Source: Persicimonas caeni (GTDB lineage Bacteria; Myxococcota_A; Bradymonadia; Bradymonadales; Bradymonadaceae). Taken from it: DNA of 64,000 nt. The notes under the pieces are model-generated. The model searched no databases, was not told where the DNA came from, and was given only the letters and a program-made list of their open reading frames with translations. Positions within the stretch are counted from its first letter, which is position 1, and each line of letters starts with the position of its first letter. This document shows, piece after piece, positions 34,260 to 43,284 of this stretch. Both the position numbers and the translations under genes were made by a program. Location of the stretch: the NCBI RefSeq assembly GCF_006517175.1, contig NZ_CP041186.1:6661074-6725073 (forward strand), given 5' to 3'.

Positions 34260-35573
34260 ATGACAGACTCGATCGCCAAGAGAGTCGCCGCCGGGGGCAC
34301 GGGCATCCTCGTGACCACGCTCGTGGTCGTGGGCGTGGCCACAGCCGGCGTGCTGCACACCCAGCGCGTCGAGGCGCAGGACGGCGCCTTGCTCGCCGCC
34401 GCCCACGGCCGCGCCCATCCCGATATCGGCGACGAGGTCGAGGTCGAGCACAGCCGCTCGCCTGTCGACGCCTGGCTGGTCGATCTCGACGAACACGCGT
34501 TGCCCCAGGACTACGCCGAGCGCGCCCTCGACACGGAGCGGCCCGTCTTCTTCGACACCGCCGACCGGCGCATGGTGTTGCTCCCCTTTGAAGTCGAGGG
34601 CGACGACGAGCACGAGTACCAGCTCGCCGCGGCCTCGGCGCCCACGCTCACCTTGGCGCGCACGGTCGGCCCGTTCGCGCTCGTGTACGGCATTCTGGCC
34701 GCAGTGGCCGCGGTCCTGGCGACCTTCGTGCAGCTTCGGGTGGTGCGCCGCGCCTTCGCCCCCTTGGAGCGCGCCCGCCACGAGGCCGACCACGTCGTCG
34801 GGCTCGGCGAGGGGACGCGCTTGAGCGAGGACGCCCCCGACGAGGTCCAGCCGCTGCTGCACGCCATCAACGAGCTGCTCGACCGCCTCGACGCGGCCTA
34901 TCAGGCCCAGAGTCGGTTCACGGCCGAAGCCGCCCACGAGCTGCGCACGCCCGTGACCGCCATGCTCGGTGAGCTCGACGTCGCGTTGCGCGGCGAGCGC
35001 TCCGAGGAGGAGTATCGCGAGCTGTTGACGTCGGTGCGCGAGGAGGTCGATCGCCTGCGCAGGCTCGTCGAGGGGCTCACGGCGATGGCGCGCATCGACG
35101 CCGGCCAAGTCGACCGCGGCCGCGAGCTCGTCCGCGCTGCCGAGGTCGCCAACGCGGCGATGCGCACGGAGTCTGACACCCTGTCGCAGGCCAAAAACAC
35201 GGTGCGCCTCGAGGTCGACGACGACCCCGAGCTGCAGGTGCATCGCTCCCTTCTGGAGATTTCGCTGGGCAACCTGCTTCGCAACGCCGCCCGCCACGCA
35301 CCCGGCGCCGAGGTCGTCGTGCGTGTTCGCCGCGACGGCAACACGGCCGTCTTCGAGATCGACGACGCCGGCCCCGGCGTTGCCGAGCAAGAGCGCGAGG
35401 CGCTCTTCGACCGCTTTGCGCGCGCCGGAGAGTCGCGACGCCGCGACCGCTCGGGCCTGGGCCTCGGCTTGCCCATCGCCCGCGAGGTCGCCCGGCGCCA
35501 CGGCGGTGAATGCACGCTGCACGACTCGCCGCTTGGCGGTCTTCGGGCGCGACTGACGGTGAGCGTAGCGTGA
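34260..35573 (+). CDS. Two-component sensor histidine kinase
   Basis: 437 residues from ATG 34260, ten bases after the regulator stop. Membrane helix at about 14-36, a periplasmic sensor of about 100 residues rich in Asp, Glu and His, a second helix near 140-162, a HAMP-like linker, HisKA with His226 in TAEAAHELRTPVTAMLGELD, and HATPase with LGNLLRNAARHAP, DDAGPGVAEQE and GLGLGLPIAREVA. It is the partner of the regulator upstream. The acidic/His sensor could see a metal or redox cue; that is only inference. Confidence 0.93.
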   Translation: MTDSIAKRVAAGGTGILVTTLVVVGVATAGVLHTQRVEAQDGALLAAAHGRAHPDIGDEVEVEHSRSPVDAWLVDLDEHALPQDYAERALDTERPVFFDTADRRMVLLPFEVEGDDEHEYQLAAASAPTLTLARTVGPFALVYGILAAVAAVLATFVQLRVVRRAFAPLERARHEADHVVGLGEGTRLSEDAPDEVQPLLHAINELLDRLDAAYQAQSRFTAEAAHELRTPVTAMLGELDVALRGERSEEEYRELLTSVREEVDRLRRLVEGLTAMARIDAGQVDRGRELVRAAEVANAAMRTESDTLSQAKNTVRLEVDDDPELQVHRSLLEISLGNLLRNAARHAPGAEVVVRVRRDGNTAVFEIDDAGPGVAEQEREALFDRFARAGESRRRDRSGLGLGLPIAREVARRHGGECTLHDSPLGGLRARLTVSVA

Positions 35574-35607
35574 GCGACCTGGCGTGATCGACGTGGGGCG
35601 CCGCCGA

Positions 35608-35625
35608 TTCTAATCGAATTCTAAT
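35608..35625. promoter_or_regulatory. Direct repeat, probable OmpR-family operator
   Basis: TTCTAAT at 35608-35614 and 35619-35625, separated by CGAA, gives two half-sites with an 11-bp period. That is the usual spacing for OmpR/PhoB-type dimers. It sits about 100 bp before the cytochrome b561 start and just after the two-component genes. Confidence 0.55.
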
Positions 35626-35726
35626 GTGCCTCGCAGACTCCCTTGAGAACCTGCTGCTAAATTCGACTCGTAGATTGGAGGCAGCCGTTTCGGGCTGCTC
35701 GAGTTCGGACACGCAGGAGGTCCACG

Positions 35727-36467
35727 ATGAAACGCATATTGGCCTGGGATATCCCCACTCGCTTATTTCACTGGTTGCTGGCCGGCGCCTTCTTGGGCGC
35801 CTTCATCATCGGCAACGTCGCCGAGGACGAAGGTTCACTGTTCAGCGTGCACATGCTGTTGGGGGCGACCGCCGGGTTCATGGTGCTGTTGCGCATCATC
35901 TGGGGCTTCGTCGGTTCGCGTTATGCGCGATTCTCCTCGTTCACCCTGTCGCCCGCCAAGGTGCTCGCCTACCTCAAGGGCACGGTCAGCGGCGGCGCAC
36001 AGCGCTACGCCGGCCACAACCCGGGCACCAGTTGGACCTCGATCGCTATTTTCGTGATGGTGCTCGGGCTGGTGGCGACCGGGGTGTTGATGGGAAATGG
36101 CGGCGGCGAGGCCGTCGAAGAGATCCACGAGGTGCTCGCCTTCGGCACGCTGGCCGTCGTCGGCGTGCACGTGGCCGGCATCATCTTCCACACCATTCGC
36201 CACCGCGAAAATATCGCCGCCAGCATGTTCCACGGCCGCAAACAGGCCGGCGACGGCGACGATATTCGCTCGCCGCGCCCGGTCGCAGCCGTGGTGTTCC
36301 TGGTGCTCACCGGCCTGTGGTCCGGCGGCCTGGTCAGCGGCTACGACGCGGCCACGAGCCAGGTGACCCTGCCGCTCATCGGCCAGACGATTCAGGTCGG
36401 CGAGGGGGAGGAGCACGGCGAACACGAAGAGTACGAGGAACACGAAGAACACGAAGACGACGACTGA
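35727..36467 (+). CDS. Cytochrome b561 (di-heme membrane cytochrome)
   Basis: 246 residues; ATG 35727 with CAGGAGG upstream. Opens with WDIPTRLFHWLLAGAF, the classic first heme-ligand helix, followed by helices containing SVHMLLGATAGF, IHEVLAF and VVGVHVAGIIFHTIRHR, which supply the other histidines. A fifth hydrophobic segment follows at about 190-210. The C-terminal 20 residues alternate Glu and His, a likely metal-binding tail. Such cytochromes pass electrons across the inner membrane. Gene order suggests control by the two-component system upstream. Confidence 0.9.
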   Translation: MKRILAWDIPTRLFHWLLAGAFLGAFIIGNVAEDEGSLFSVHMLLGATAGFMVLLRIIWGFVGSRYARFSSFTLSPAKVLAYLKGTVSGGAQRYAGHNPGTSWTSIAIFVMVLGLVATGVLMGNGGGEAVEEIHEVLAFGTLAVVGVHVAGIIFHTIRHRENIAASMFHGRKQAGDGDDIRSPRPVAAVVFLVLTGLWSGGLVSGYDAATSQVTLPLIGQTIQVGEGEEHGEHEEYEEHEEHEDDD

Positions 36468-36638
36468 GGCGGGCAAGACTGCGTGCGATAAGGACGTGAG
36501 GGCTGCGAGTTGCGGCGCCATGGTGGTTGCACTCCCGAGCGACGTCAGCCAAAGCGACCCCGAAATCATTCACGCCCGCAGTTCAGGGCGCCCAAAATAG
36601 CGGGCGCAGCTCTCCTGCATGGCCCCCACCGAAGCAAC

Positions 36639-37853
36639 TCAACCCTCCGCCTCGTCGAGATCGCCGCGATAAAACGCGGTCTCGCGATAAATCGCCATCA
36701 GGTCGGGCCACACAATCCGAATCGCCCCGGCCAGGGGCACGATGAGCAGCATGCCCCAGATGCCGGCGAGCTCGGCGCCCGCCAACAGCAAGATGATGAC
36801 GGCGATGGGATTGAGGTCGACGCTGTCGCCCAAGATTTTGGGGCCGACGACGTAGCCCTCCAAAAACTGGTTGATCAGAAAGACGATGACCACGGCGAGC
36901 ACGCCTCCCCAGCCGGGCCAGTTGAGCAGGACGACCAAGGTGGTGATGAGCGAGGCGACGATCATGCCGAAATAGGGGATGATATTGAGCACCGCCACGA
37001 TGATCCCGATGGCGATCCCCAACTTGGGGTCGATGTCGGCGATGGCGAACGCGACGACCAGCCCCACCCCGTACAGCACGCCCATGAGCGAGGCGACCTG
37101 GACCTGGCCGCGAAACCAACTGCCCACCGCCGAGTCCATGCGCGACAGAAGCCCCAGCGTGTACTCGCGACGCCGCACCGGCAGCCAGCCGGCGATGGCG
37201 TGGCTGGCTTGGTCGAATTTGCGCAAGAAGTAGTACGAGAAGAGTGGGATTAGCAGCAGGTTGAACGCGGCGAAGAGCACCTGGCCGGTCTTGAAGACCG
37301 CGCCCACCGTCCAACTGCCCGCCCGCTGGGCGACCTCGGGCAGCGAGGTGCCCGCGCGTTGGCCGGCCGACTCGAGCCCCTCGCGTACCGTTGTGGGCAA
37401 CTCGGTGCGAAGACGCCGCTCGAGCCAAGGAATCCACTCTTCTTGGATCGTGGTGATCAACTTCGGGATATCGGCGATGACGTCGCCGAGTTGTCGGATG
37501 AGCGGGGGCAGAAGAAAGACGGCCACGATCCCGAGGGTCAAGAAGGCGGCGGCAAGCACGACGACGATGCTCAGCCTGCGGCTCAGTCCGCGCGCCTCGA
37601 TCGTGTCGATCCACGGGTGCAGCAAGTACGCGAGCACCAGGCTCGCCAGCAACGGGAAGAGCAGGGTGCCGAGCGCCTCGGCCAGCCAGAGGATGGCGTA
37701 GCCGATGATCACCGCGAAGAGCACGCGCATCAGGATATAGGTGTAGCGGAGCAGCCGCGTTTTGTACTGCTCGGCGCTCAAGCGCTGAAAGAGGGCTGAT
37801 TCGGGGTGCTCTTTGGCGTCGACGTCGTGTTCGCTCATCGGTTCATTGGTCAT
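36639..37853 (-). CDS. AI-2E family transporter (PerM/TqsA-like)
   Basis: 404 residues from ATG 37853; a GTG at 37895 would add 14 residues but has no ribosome-binding site. About eight membrane segments: two pairs at the N-terminus, an amphipathic soluble middle (IPKLITTIQEEWIPWLERRL), then helices with LLIPLFSYYFLRKF and GIAIGIIVAVLNIIPYFGMI, the best conserved stretch of the family. Members export AI-2 or act as Na/H antiporters, so the substrate is not assigned. Monocistronic; convergent with the cytochrome. Confidence 0.9.
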   Translation of the reverse strand: MTNEPMSEHDVDAKEHPESALFQRLSAEQYKTRLLRYTYILMRVLFAVIIGYAILWLAEALGTLLFPLLASLVLAYLLHPWIDTIEARGLSRRLSIVVVLAAAFLTLGIVAVFLLPPLIRQLGDVIADIPKLITTIQEEWIPWLERRLRTELPTTVREGLESAGQRAGTSLPEVAQRAGSWTVGAVFKTGQVLFAAFNLLLIPLFSYYFLRKFDQASHAIAGWLPVRRREYTLGLLSRMDSAVGSWFRGQVQVASLMGVLYGVGLVVAFAIADIDPKLGIAIGIIVAVLNIIPYFGMIVASLITTLVVLLNWPGWGGVLAVVIVFLINQFLEGYVVGPKILGDSVDLNPIAVIILLLAGAELAGIWGMLLIVPLAGAIRIVWPDLMAIYRETAFYRGDLDEAEG

Positions 37854-38004
37854 CAGGATAGGGCTTCCATTTGGTGCCGGTTTGAAGATCTGCACGAGGA
37901 GGCGAAGGAGTAGGCAATGCCTCCGCCAAATCGACCTTACATAACACCTAAATCTGCGTTATCCGCACAGAGCAACGAACAACCTACAACAAAAAGAGCC
38001 AACG

Positions 38005-40284
38005 ATGTCCAACGACCACGAAAACCAGCAAGAAACCAGGAAGAACCGCCGCCACGAAGCCCTGCGCTACCACGAGTCGCCGCGCCCCGGAAAACTCGAG
38101 ATCCAGGCGACCAAATCCCTCTCCAGCCAGCGCGACTTGTCGCTGGCCTACACGCCGGGCGTGGCCGAGCCATGTCGGCGTATCGACGAGGAGCCGCTCG
38201 ACAGTTACCGGTACACGAACCGGGCGAACCTGGTGGGCGTGGTCACCAACGGCAGCGCCACGCTGGGGCTGGGCGATATCGGAGCGCTGGCGAGCAAGCC
38301 GGTCATGGAGGGCAAGGCCGTGCTCTTCAAGCACCTGGCCGGGGTCGACGCGTTCGACATCGAGCTCGACACCGACGACGTCGAGGCGTTCATCCAGTGC
38401 GTGCGCACCATGGAGCCGACCTTCGGGGGCATCAACCTCGAGGATATCGCCGCGCCGGCGTGCTTCGAGATCGAGGAGCGTCTGAGCGCCGAGATGAATA
38501 TCCCGGTCTTCCACGACGACCAGCACGGCACCGCGATCATCACCAGCGCGGCGCTGCTCAACGCCCTGGAGCTGCAGGGCAAGAATATCGAGGACGTGCG
38601 CTGCGTCTTCTCGGGCGCCGGCGCCGCGGGCGTGGCCTGCGCCAAGCTCTTCGAATCGCTGGGCGTGCCCCACGAGCACATCATGTTCGTCGACTCCAAA
38701 GGCGTGGTGCACACCGGGCGCGACAACCTGAACGAGCAAAAACAAGCGTTCGCCCTCGAGACCGACCGGCGCACGCTGGCCGACGCCATGGAAGGCGCCG
38801 ACGTCTTCGTGGGCGTGTCGGTCGCCGGCATCGTCAAAAAGGAGATGGTTGCCTCGATGGCCGACCGGCCGATCATCTTCGCCCTGGCCAACCCCGACCC
38901 CGAGATCGCGTACCCCGACGCCATGGAGGTGCGCGACGACCTGATCATGGCCACGGGGCGCAGCGATTACCCCAACCAGGTCAACAACGTGCTCGGCTTT
39001 CCGTATATCTTCCGCGGCGCCCTCGACGTGGCCGCGAGCTCCATCAACGAGAAGATGAAGCTCGCCGCGGTCCACGCGCTGGCCGACCTGGCCCGCGAGG
39101 ACGTCCCCGAGACGGTCACCGACGCCTACGAAGAGGACCACTTTCGCTTCGGCCCCGAGTATATCATCCCCAAGCCCTTCGACCCGCGCGCGCTGCTGCG
39201 CGTGTCGCCGGCCGTCGCGCAGGCGGCCACCGAGTCGGGCGTGGCCCGCAAGCCCGTCGAGGATATCGACGCCTACCGCGAGAGCCTCGAGCAGATTCAG
39301 AGCGCGGCCAAGGCGCTGATCCGCGGGCTCATCAACAAGGCCAAGCGCGCGCCCAAGCGCATCATCTTTCCGGAAGGCGAGCACCACCAGATCTTGCGCG
39401 CGGCCAATATCCTGGTCGACGAGGGCATCGCCAAGCCGGTGCTCATGGGTGACCGCGAGTGCATCGAAACCCGCGCTGCTCAGCACGACATCGACCTGGA
39501 CGATATCGAGATCTTCGACCCGCGCGATGACGAGCGCCGCGACGAGATGGTCTGCGCCTACTACGACCTGCGCCAGCGAAAGGGCGTGACGATGACCGAG
39601 GCCGAGGCGCATATGGCCCAGCCGGAGGTCTACGCGATGATGATGCTCCGAAAGGAGCGCGTCGACGGCGTGGTCAGCGGGCTGACGAAGGCGTATGTCG
39701 AGTCGCTTCGCCCGGCGCTGCAGATCGTGGGCGTCGCCGAGGGCGTCACCGGCGCGGCCGGCGCGCATATCGTGGTCTCGCGCGACAACGGCGTGAAGTT
39801 CTTCTCGGACACCACCGTCAACATCGACCCCGACCCCGAGACCCTCGCCCAGACGGCCATCAAGATCTCCGAGCTCGCCCGCACCCTCGACGTCGAGCCC
39901 AAGATCGCCATGCTCAGCTACTCGGCCTTCGGCACCAGCCGACACCCCAACGCCTCCAAGGTCGCCCAGGCCACGCGCATCTTGCGCGAGCGCCACCCCG
40001 AGCTCATCGTCGACGGCGAGATGCAGGCCGACGCCGCCCTCGACCCCGAGCTTCGCTGCGAGGCCTTCGACTTCGCCGAGCTCGACGGCGAGGCCAACGT
40101 GCTCGTCTTCCCGAACCTCGACGCCGGCAACATCAGCTACAAACTGCTCGACAAGCTCGGCGGCGCCGAGGTCATCGGCCCGGTCTTGCTGGGCATGAAG
40201 CAGCCGGTCAACGTGCTGCAGCGCGGCTCGAGCGTGGCCTCGATCGTCAATTTGACGGTGCTGACGGTGCTCAACGCGCAGTAG
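38005..40284 (+). CDS. maeB: NADP-dependent malic enzyme with phosphotransacetylase-like domain
   Basis: 759 residues. Residues 1-430 are the malic enzyme: [54 protein letters not shown] and a [12 protein letters not shown] nucleotide-binding loop. Residues 440-759 are a phosphotransacetylase-like domain beginning [20 protein letters not shown], which in MaeB proteins is regulatory (acetyl-CoA sensing) rather than catalytic. It converts malate to pyruvate, making NADPH and CO2. PEP carboxylase at 58699 feeds the same C4 pool. Divergent from the AI-2E gene. Confidence 0.95.
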   Translation: MSNDHENQQETRKNRRHEALRYHESPRPGKLEIQATKSLSSQRDLSLAYTPGVAEPCRRIDEEPLDSYRYTNRANLVGVVTNGSATLGLGDIGALASKPVMEGKAVLFKHLAGVDAFDIELDTDDVEAFIQCVRTMEPTFGGINLEDIAAPACFEIEERLSAEMNIPVFHDDQHGTAIITSAALLNALELQGKNIEDVRCVFSGAGAAGVACAKLFESLGVPHEHIMFVDSKGVVHTGRDNLNEQKQAFALETDRRTLADAMEGADVFVGVSVAGIVKKEMVASMADRPIIFALANPDPEIAYPDAMEVRDDLIMATGRSDYPNQVNNVLGFPYIFRGALDVAASSINEKMKLAAVHALADLAREDVPETVTDAYEEDHFRFGPEYIIPKPFDPRALLRVSPAVAQAATESGVARKPVEDIDAYRESLEQIQSAAKALIRGLINKAKRAPKRIIFPEGEHHQILRAANILVDEGIAKPVLMGDRECIETRAAQHDIDLDDIEIFDPRDDERRDEMVCAYYDLRQRKGVTMTEAEAHMAQPEVYAMMMLRKERVDGVVSGLTKAYVESLRPALQIVGVAEGVTGAAGAHIVVSRDNGVKFFSDTTVNIDPDPETLAQTAIKISELARTLDVEPKIAMLSYSAFGTSRHPNASKVAQATRILRERHPELIVDGEMQADAALDPELRCEAFDFAELDGEANVLVFPNLDAGNISYKLLDKLGGAEVIGPVLLGMKQPVNVLQRGSSVASIVNLTVLTVLNAQ

Positions 40285-40333
40285 CAGTTTGTTCGAAGCG
40301 AGGACGAGATGCCCTCGTTTCGATAGCGCCTGC

Positions 40334-41494
40334 TCAGAACGTCAAGCACGCCCCGAAATCATCGAAGCAAGCCCCTTTGACGCATTTGCCGTCCGTGCAG
40401 TCGGCGTCGGTCGAGCAGGTGCGTCGCTCGCAGGTGTTGTTGCCGCCGCACGCGTAGTGAGCGGGGCAGTCGGCGTCGGTCGTGCACCCGATGGGTCCGC
40501 AGTGGCCGGTGGTGGTGTCGCACGCCTCGCCTTCGCGACAGTCGGCGTCGAGGGCGCAGGGCGGCTGGCAGGTGCGCACCTCGGGGTTGCACAGGCACGC
40601 CTCCATCGGCGCCTGACGACACACAGCCCCGCTGCCGCCGCAATCGGCGTCGTTGAAGCAGGCGTTGGGCGCCTGCATCTCGCACGACTGCGGCGGGCAC
40701 ATGTTGAACTCCATGAACTCGGGGGGCGTCATGCACTGGCTCGAGCAGTCGGCGTCGGTGCGGCAGAGCCCTTCGCCGGGGCCGTCGGAGGTGATGGTGG
40801 CGTCGAAGCTGAGCGCCTCGATGCACCAGTTTTCGGCGCCGCCCCCGTTCGACATCATCTGGAGCATCGTCGCGCTGTCCAGACTGCCGGTGAGCTGATC
40901 GCCGCCGGCCTGGCCGAGCGCGGTGACCGTCAGGTCGCCCGCGGTGGCGATATAGTAGCTCATGCAACTTGTCGTGCTCGGCTCGCCCGTGCATCCCGCG
41001 TAGGCCTCGACGGCCACCTTCGCGCTGCTGGGGTCGGCGGTGGGTTGCAAGACATACGGGTCGTAGTCGGCAGTGTCGATGCTCGCCCCGGCGGGGAAAT
41101 TCCAGGTGATCACCAGCACGTCGGTCTGGCCGTAGTCGGCTGCGGCGACCGCGGTGGCGGTCAGCACGCCATTGTCATCCAAGTGGGCCTCGACGGTCGG
41201 CGAGCTCAGTCCGTTCTTGCCACAGTCGGAGCCCGAGGCGTCGGCCTGGGCGTCCTGGTCGCTGCCGGTGTCGGCTCCTGTGTCGGCACCTGTGTCTGCG
41301 TTGGTGTCGGCGTCGGCCTGCGTGGTCGCGTCGTCCTCGGAGCCGGCGTCGTCGGCGGACGTGTCGGTCGCGCTCACGTCGGAGCCGGCGTCGAGCGGGG
41401 TCTTCTTTTTGGAATTATCGTCGTCGGAACATCCGGCGGCGAGGAGGGCTACTGCACAAAACGACACACAGGCAATCAATCGGTACTTCGACAT
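40334..41494 (-). CDS. Cys-rich lipoprotein with D-A-D-C repeats
   Basis: 386 residues from ATG 41494 (GAGGAACGAAG upstream; the longer frame runs through a dispersed repeat). Lipobox ALLAAGC, then an Asp/Thr/Ala linker of about 65 residues (DTGADTGADTGSD), a beta-rich domain of about 170 residues, and a C-terminal region with at least six units of the kind (T/L/N)DADCxxxxxC. These short two- to six-cysteine units are abundant in secreted proteins of Myxococcota and probably form disulfide knots on the cell surface. No enzymatic motif. Confidence 0.82.
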   Translation of the reverse strand: MSKYRLIACVSFCAVALLAAGCSDDDNSKKKTPLDAGSDVSATDTSADDAGSEDDATTQADADTNADTGADTGADTGSDQDAQADASGSDCGKNGLSSPTVEAHLDDNGVLTATAVAAADYGQTDVLVITWNFPAGASIDTADYDPYVLQPTADPSSAKVAVEAYAGCTGEPSTTSCMSYYIATAGDLTVTALGQAGGDQLTGSLDSATMLQMMSNGGGAENWCIEALSFDATITSDGPGEGLCRTDADCSSQCMTPPEFMEFNMCPPQSCEMQAPNACFNDADCGGSGAVCRQAPMEACLCNPEVRTCQPPCALDADCREGEACDTTTGHCGPIGCTTDADCPAHYACGGNNTCERRTCSTDADCTDGKCVKGACFDDFGACLTF

Positions 41495-41752
41495 TTCTTC
41501 GTTCCTCTGGTGGTGCAAAAGTGAGGCAATGAAGGGGAAGGAGCCGCAACGATACACCCCCATCCGACCAACGCGGCGGATGGCTGTCTGGCGCTTCCTA
41601 TGTGAAGGAGGATTCTGGGGTGGTTGCGAGCTTCCCCGGTGATGTTCCAGTTCCTCTACACCCGCAGGCGGGCTTCGGTCCGTAGTTAATTCGTCTAGGG
41701 GGGCATTTCCACCGTTCGAGAGGATATGTGAAGTGTGTGGGCGGTTGAGGGG

Positions 41753-41880
41753 CGACCACGCAAGGCGACGCCGGAGGCGGTCGCGGCGGCGCAGAGCACC
41801 GCGCCCCGGCCTGGTTGTGGCGTGCAGCTGGGTCGGGGCGCGGTCGTCGCGACCGCCGGCGGCGCCTCTGGCCCGCCGAG
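41753..41880. repeat. Family B dispersed repeat, copy B1
   Basis: Begins CGACCACGCAAGGCGACG and contains GCAGAGCACCGCGCCCCGGC and the palindrome GCGGTCGTCGCGACCGC. Recurs at 43208-43283, 44801-44832 (fragment) and 44941-45062. The 394-bp gap 41495-41888 has no other feature I can support. Confidence 0.8.
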
Positions 41881-41888
41881 AGCATCTC

Positions 41889-42929
41889 TCAAGTAAGCGC
41901 AGCCAATCGACCCGCCTCACGCTGAAGCACACCGGCGCCTTGAACCTCTTGCCACGGCAAATCGCCAAAGGCATCCATCCCACCACTGGCACCTACAAGC
42001 GCCCCATACAATGCAGCGACGGTATCGACGTCGCCGCCTGCTCGAAACAGCGCCGAAAGCCCCTGTTCGAAGTCATTCGGCCAGCGCCAAAAGAGATAGA
42101 GGACGCTCGGGATCGTGTGAAAGACCCAGCCGGTGGTGCCTAATTCGTCGAGCCCGTCATCGCCCGATTCGGCAAGCTCCTTCGCCGCCGAAAGGAGCTT
42201 CTCCCAACGCTCGATGTTTTCGCTGGACGCCCGCGGAAGAAGGCTGACGACCTCTAGTGGTTCGCCTCGCAAAAGCAGTCGCGTCGCTCGGCCGGCGACT
42301 TCGGCGCCGGCGATCGCCTCGGCATCCGCGTGCGTTGGACGGCTGCTGTTCCGAACAGCGTCGAGCATCGCTTCGAGGTCGTCGACGTATGCAATCGCAA
42401 GCGGCACAACTCGCATGGCGGCTCCATTTCCCTGGCTGTTCCGGTCTCCCGGAGCAGAATCCCCGTTCATAAGGCGCTCGACTGAAGCGCACGTCGCCCG
42501 CCCCGGGCCGATGCGGATGCGCCACCAGTCGGCGAGTTCGCGCTCGAATGTCTCGGCGTCGAAGCTTCCGTCGTCTCGGATTGCCTTCGCCACAGCGATG
42601 GTGAGCTGCGTGTCGTCGCTAATCGTGCCCCGGCGTCGCAGCACCCGCAGTATCCCACGCCTCAGTGTGGGCTTCGCGCCGAAGCGCAACTGTGTCAGCC
42701 ACACCGGGAGGCTCTCGCGGGGCATGCCGAGGGCATCGCCAAGCGCCACACCCACGAGCGCGGCGAACGCATGGTCGTCATAGGTATCGCCAGTCTCGGC
42801 TGCGAACGCGCCGGACGCGAACGGAATCGCCTGATAGCTACGCAGTTGTCGAAGCGCAACGTCGCCGGCGCGATACGCGAGGTAGGCGAACGAGGGCAGG
42901 GCGATACCGAGAAAGAGGAGATCGAGCAT
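41889..42929 (-). CDS. ADP-ribosylglycohydrolase-family protein with N-terminal membrane anchor
   Basis: 346 residues from ATG 42929. The hydrolase fold shows the metal-binding DDTQLT near residue 100, SQGNGAAMRVVPLAIAY, and AGGDVDTVAALYGALVGA at the C-terminus, the DraG-type GDxDT signature. These enzymes remove ADP-ribose from arginine, DNA, RNA or other acceptors. Unusually, the protein starts with a hydrophobic segment (LLFLGIALPSFAYLAY), suggesting membrane tethering. It sits alone in a repeat-rich islet. ADP-ribosyltransferase partner not seen in the window. Confidence 0.85.
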   Translation of the reverse strand: MLDLLFLGIALPSFAYLAYRAGDVALRQLRSYQAIPFASGAFAAETGDTYDDHAFAALVGVALGDALGMPRESLPVWLTQLRFGAKPTLRRGILRVLRRRGTISDDTQLTIAVAKAIRDDGSFDAETFERELADWWRIRIGPGRATCASVERLMNGDSAPGDRNSQGNGAAMRVVPLAIAYVDDLEAMLDAVRNSSRPTHADAEAIAGAEVAGRATRLLLRGEPLEVVSLLPRASSENIERWEKLLSAAKELAESGDDGLDELGTTGWVFHTIPSVLYLFWRWPNDFEQGLSALFRAGGDVDTVAALYGALVGASGGMDAFGDLPWQEVQGAGVLQREAGRLAALT

Positions 42930-43061
42930 GTCAGCTGGGGGCGGACGACGAGCAAATAGGGGCTGCACCGAGCTTAACACAAATGGGTCTCGTGATTAGT
43001 CCGGCATGCAGGGGGAGCCCCGTCATGATGCGCCTAAAGGCATCTCCCTGAATCCCTTTTA

Positions 43062-43189
43062 TGAGGGCAAGATGCCCCCGCACCGAACAAATCGCGCGCT
43101 TTCGGTGCGAGTGCTTCCAGCTCTCGCAGGCGAGGGCAAGATGCCCCCGCACCGAACAGATACCGCGCACAACATGGTGTCTGACACCG
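43062..43189. repeat. Short tandem repeat and a stray REP palindrome
   Basis: GAGGGCAAGATGCCCCCGCA and CCGAACA occur at about 43062-43088 and 43131-43157. Each contains the hairpin GGGCAAGATGCCC. CACGGTGTCTGACACC-type palindrome core GGTGTCTGACACC at 43176-43188 matches those bracketing the RAYT gene 19 kb away. A related GGGCATCTTGCCC lies at about 44857. Confidence 0.65.
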
Positions 43190-43207
43190 TGTTTGAAGGT
43201 CGCACGT

Positions 43208-43283
43208 CGACCACGCAAGGCGACGCCGGAGGCGGTCGCGGCGGCGCAGAGCACCGCGCCCCGGCCTAGTTGTGGCGTGCAGC
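43208..43283. repeat. Family B dispersed repeat, copy B2 (truncated)
   Basis: Matches 41753-41828 nearly base for base (CGACCACGCAAGGCGACG to GGCGTGCAGC) and stops exactly where the 42-bp array begins. Confidence 0.8.
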
Positions 43284-43284
43284 A

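Noticed and set aside
35643-35676. Sigma-70 promoter (TTGAGA ... TAGATT) before the cytochrome gene
   Set aside because: The spacing is 22 bp, too long for a usable sigma-70 promoter, and no better -10 was found.
40495-41524. Long plus-strand frame over the Cys-rich lipoprotein gene
   Set aside because: Low-complexity Val/Gly/Ala translation typical of the antisense of Asp/Thr/Cys repeats. The minus-strand product has a lipobox and repeated D-A-D-C units.
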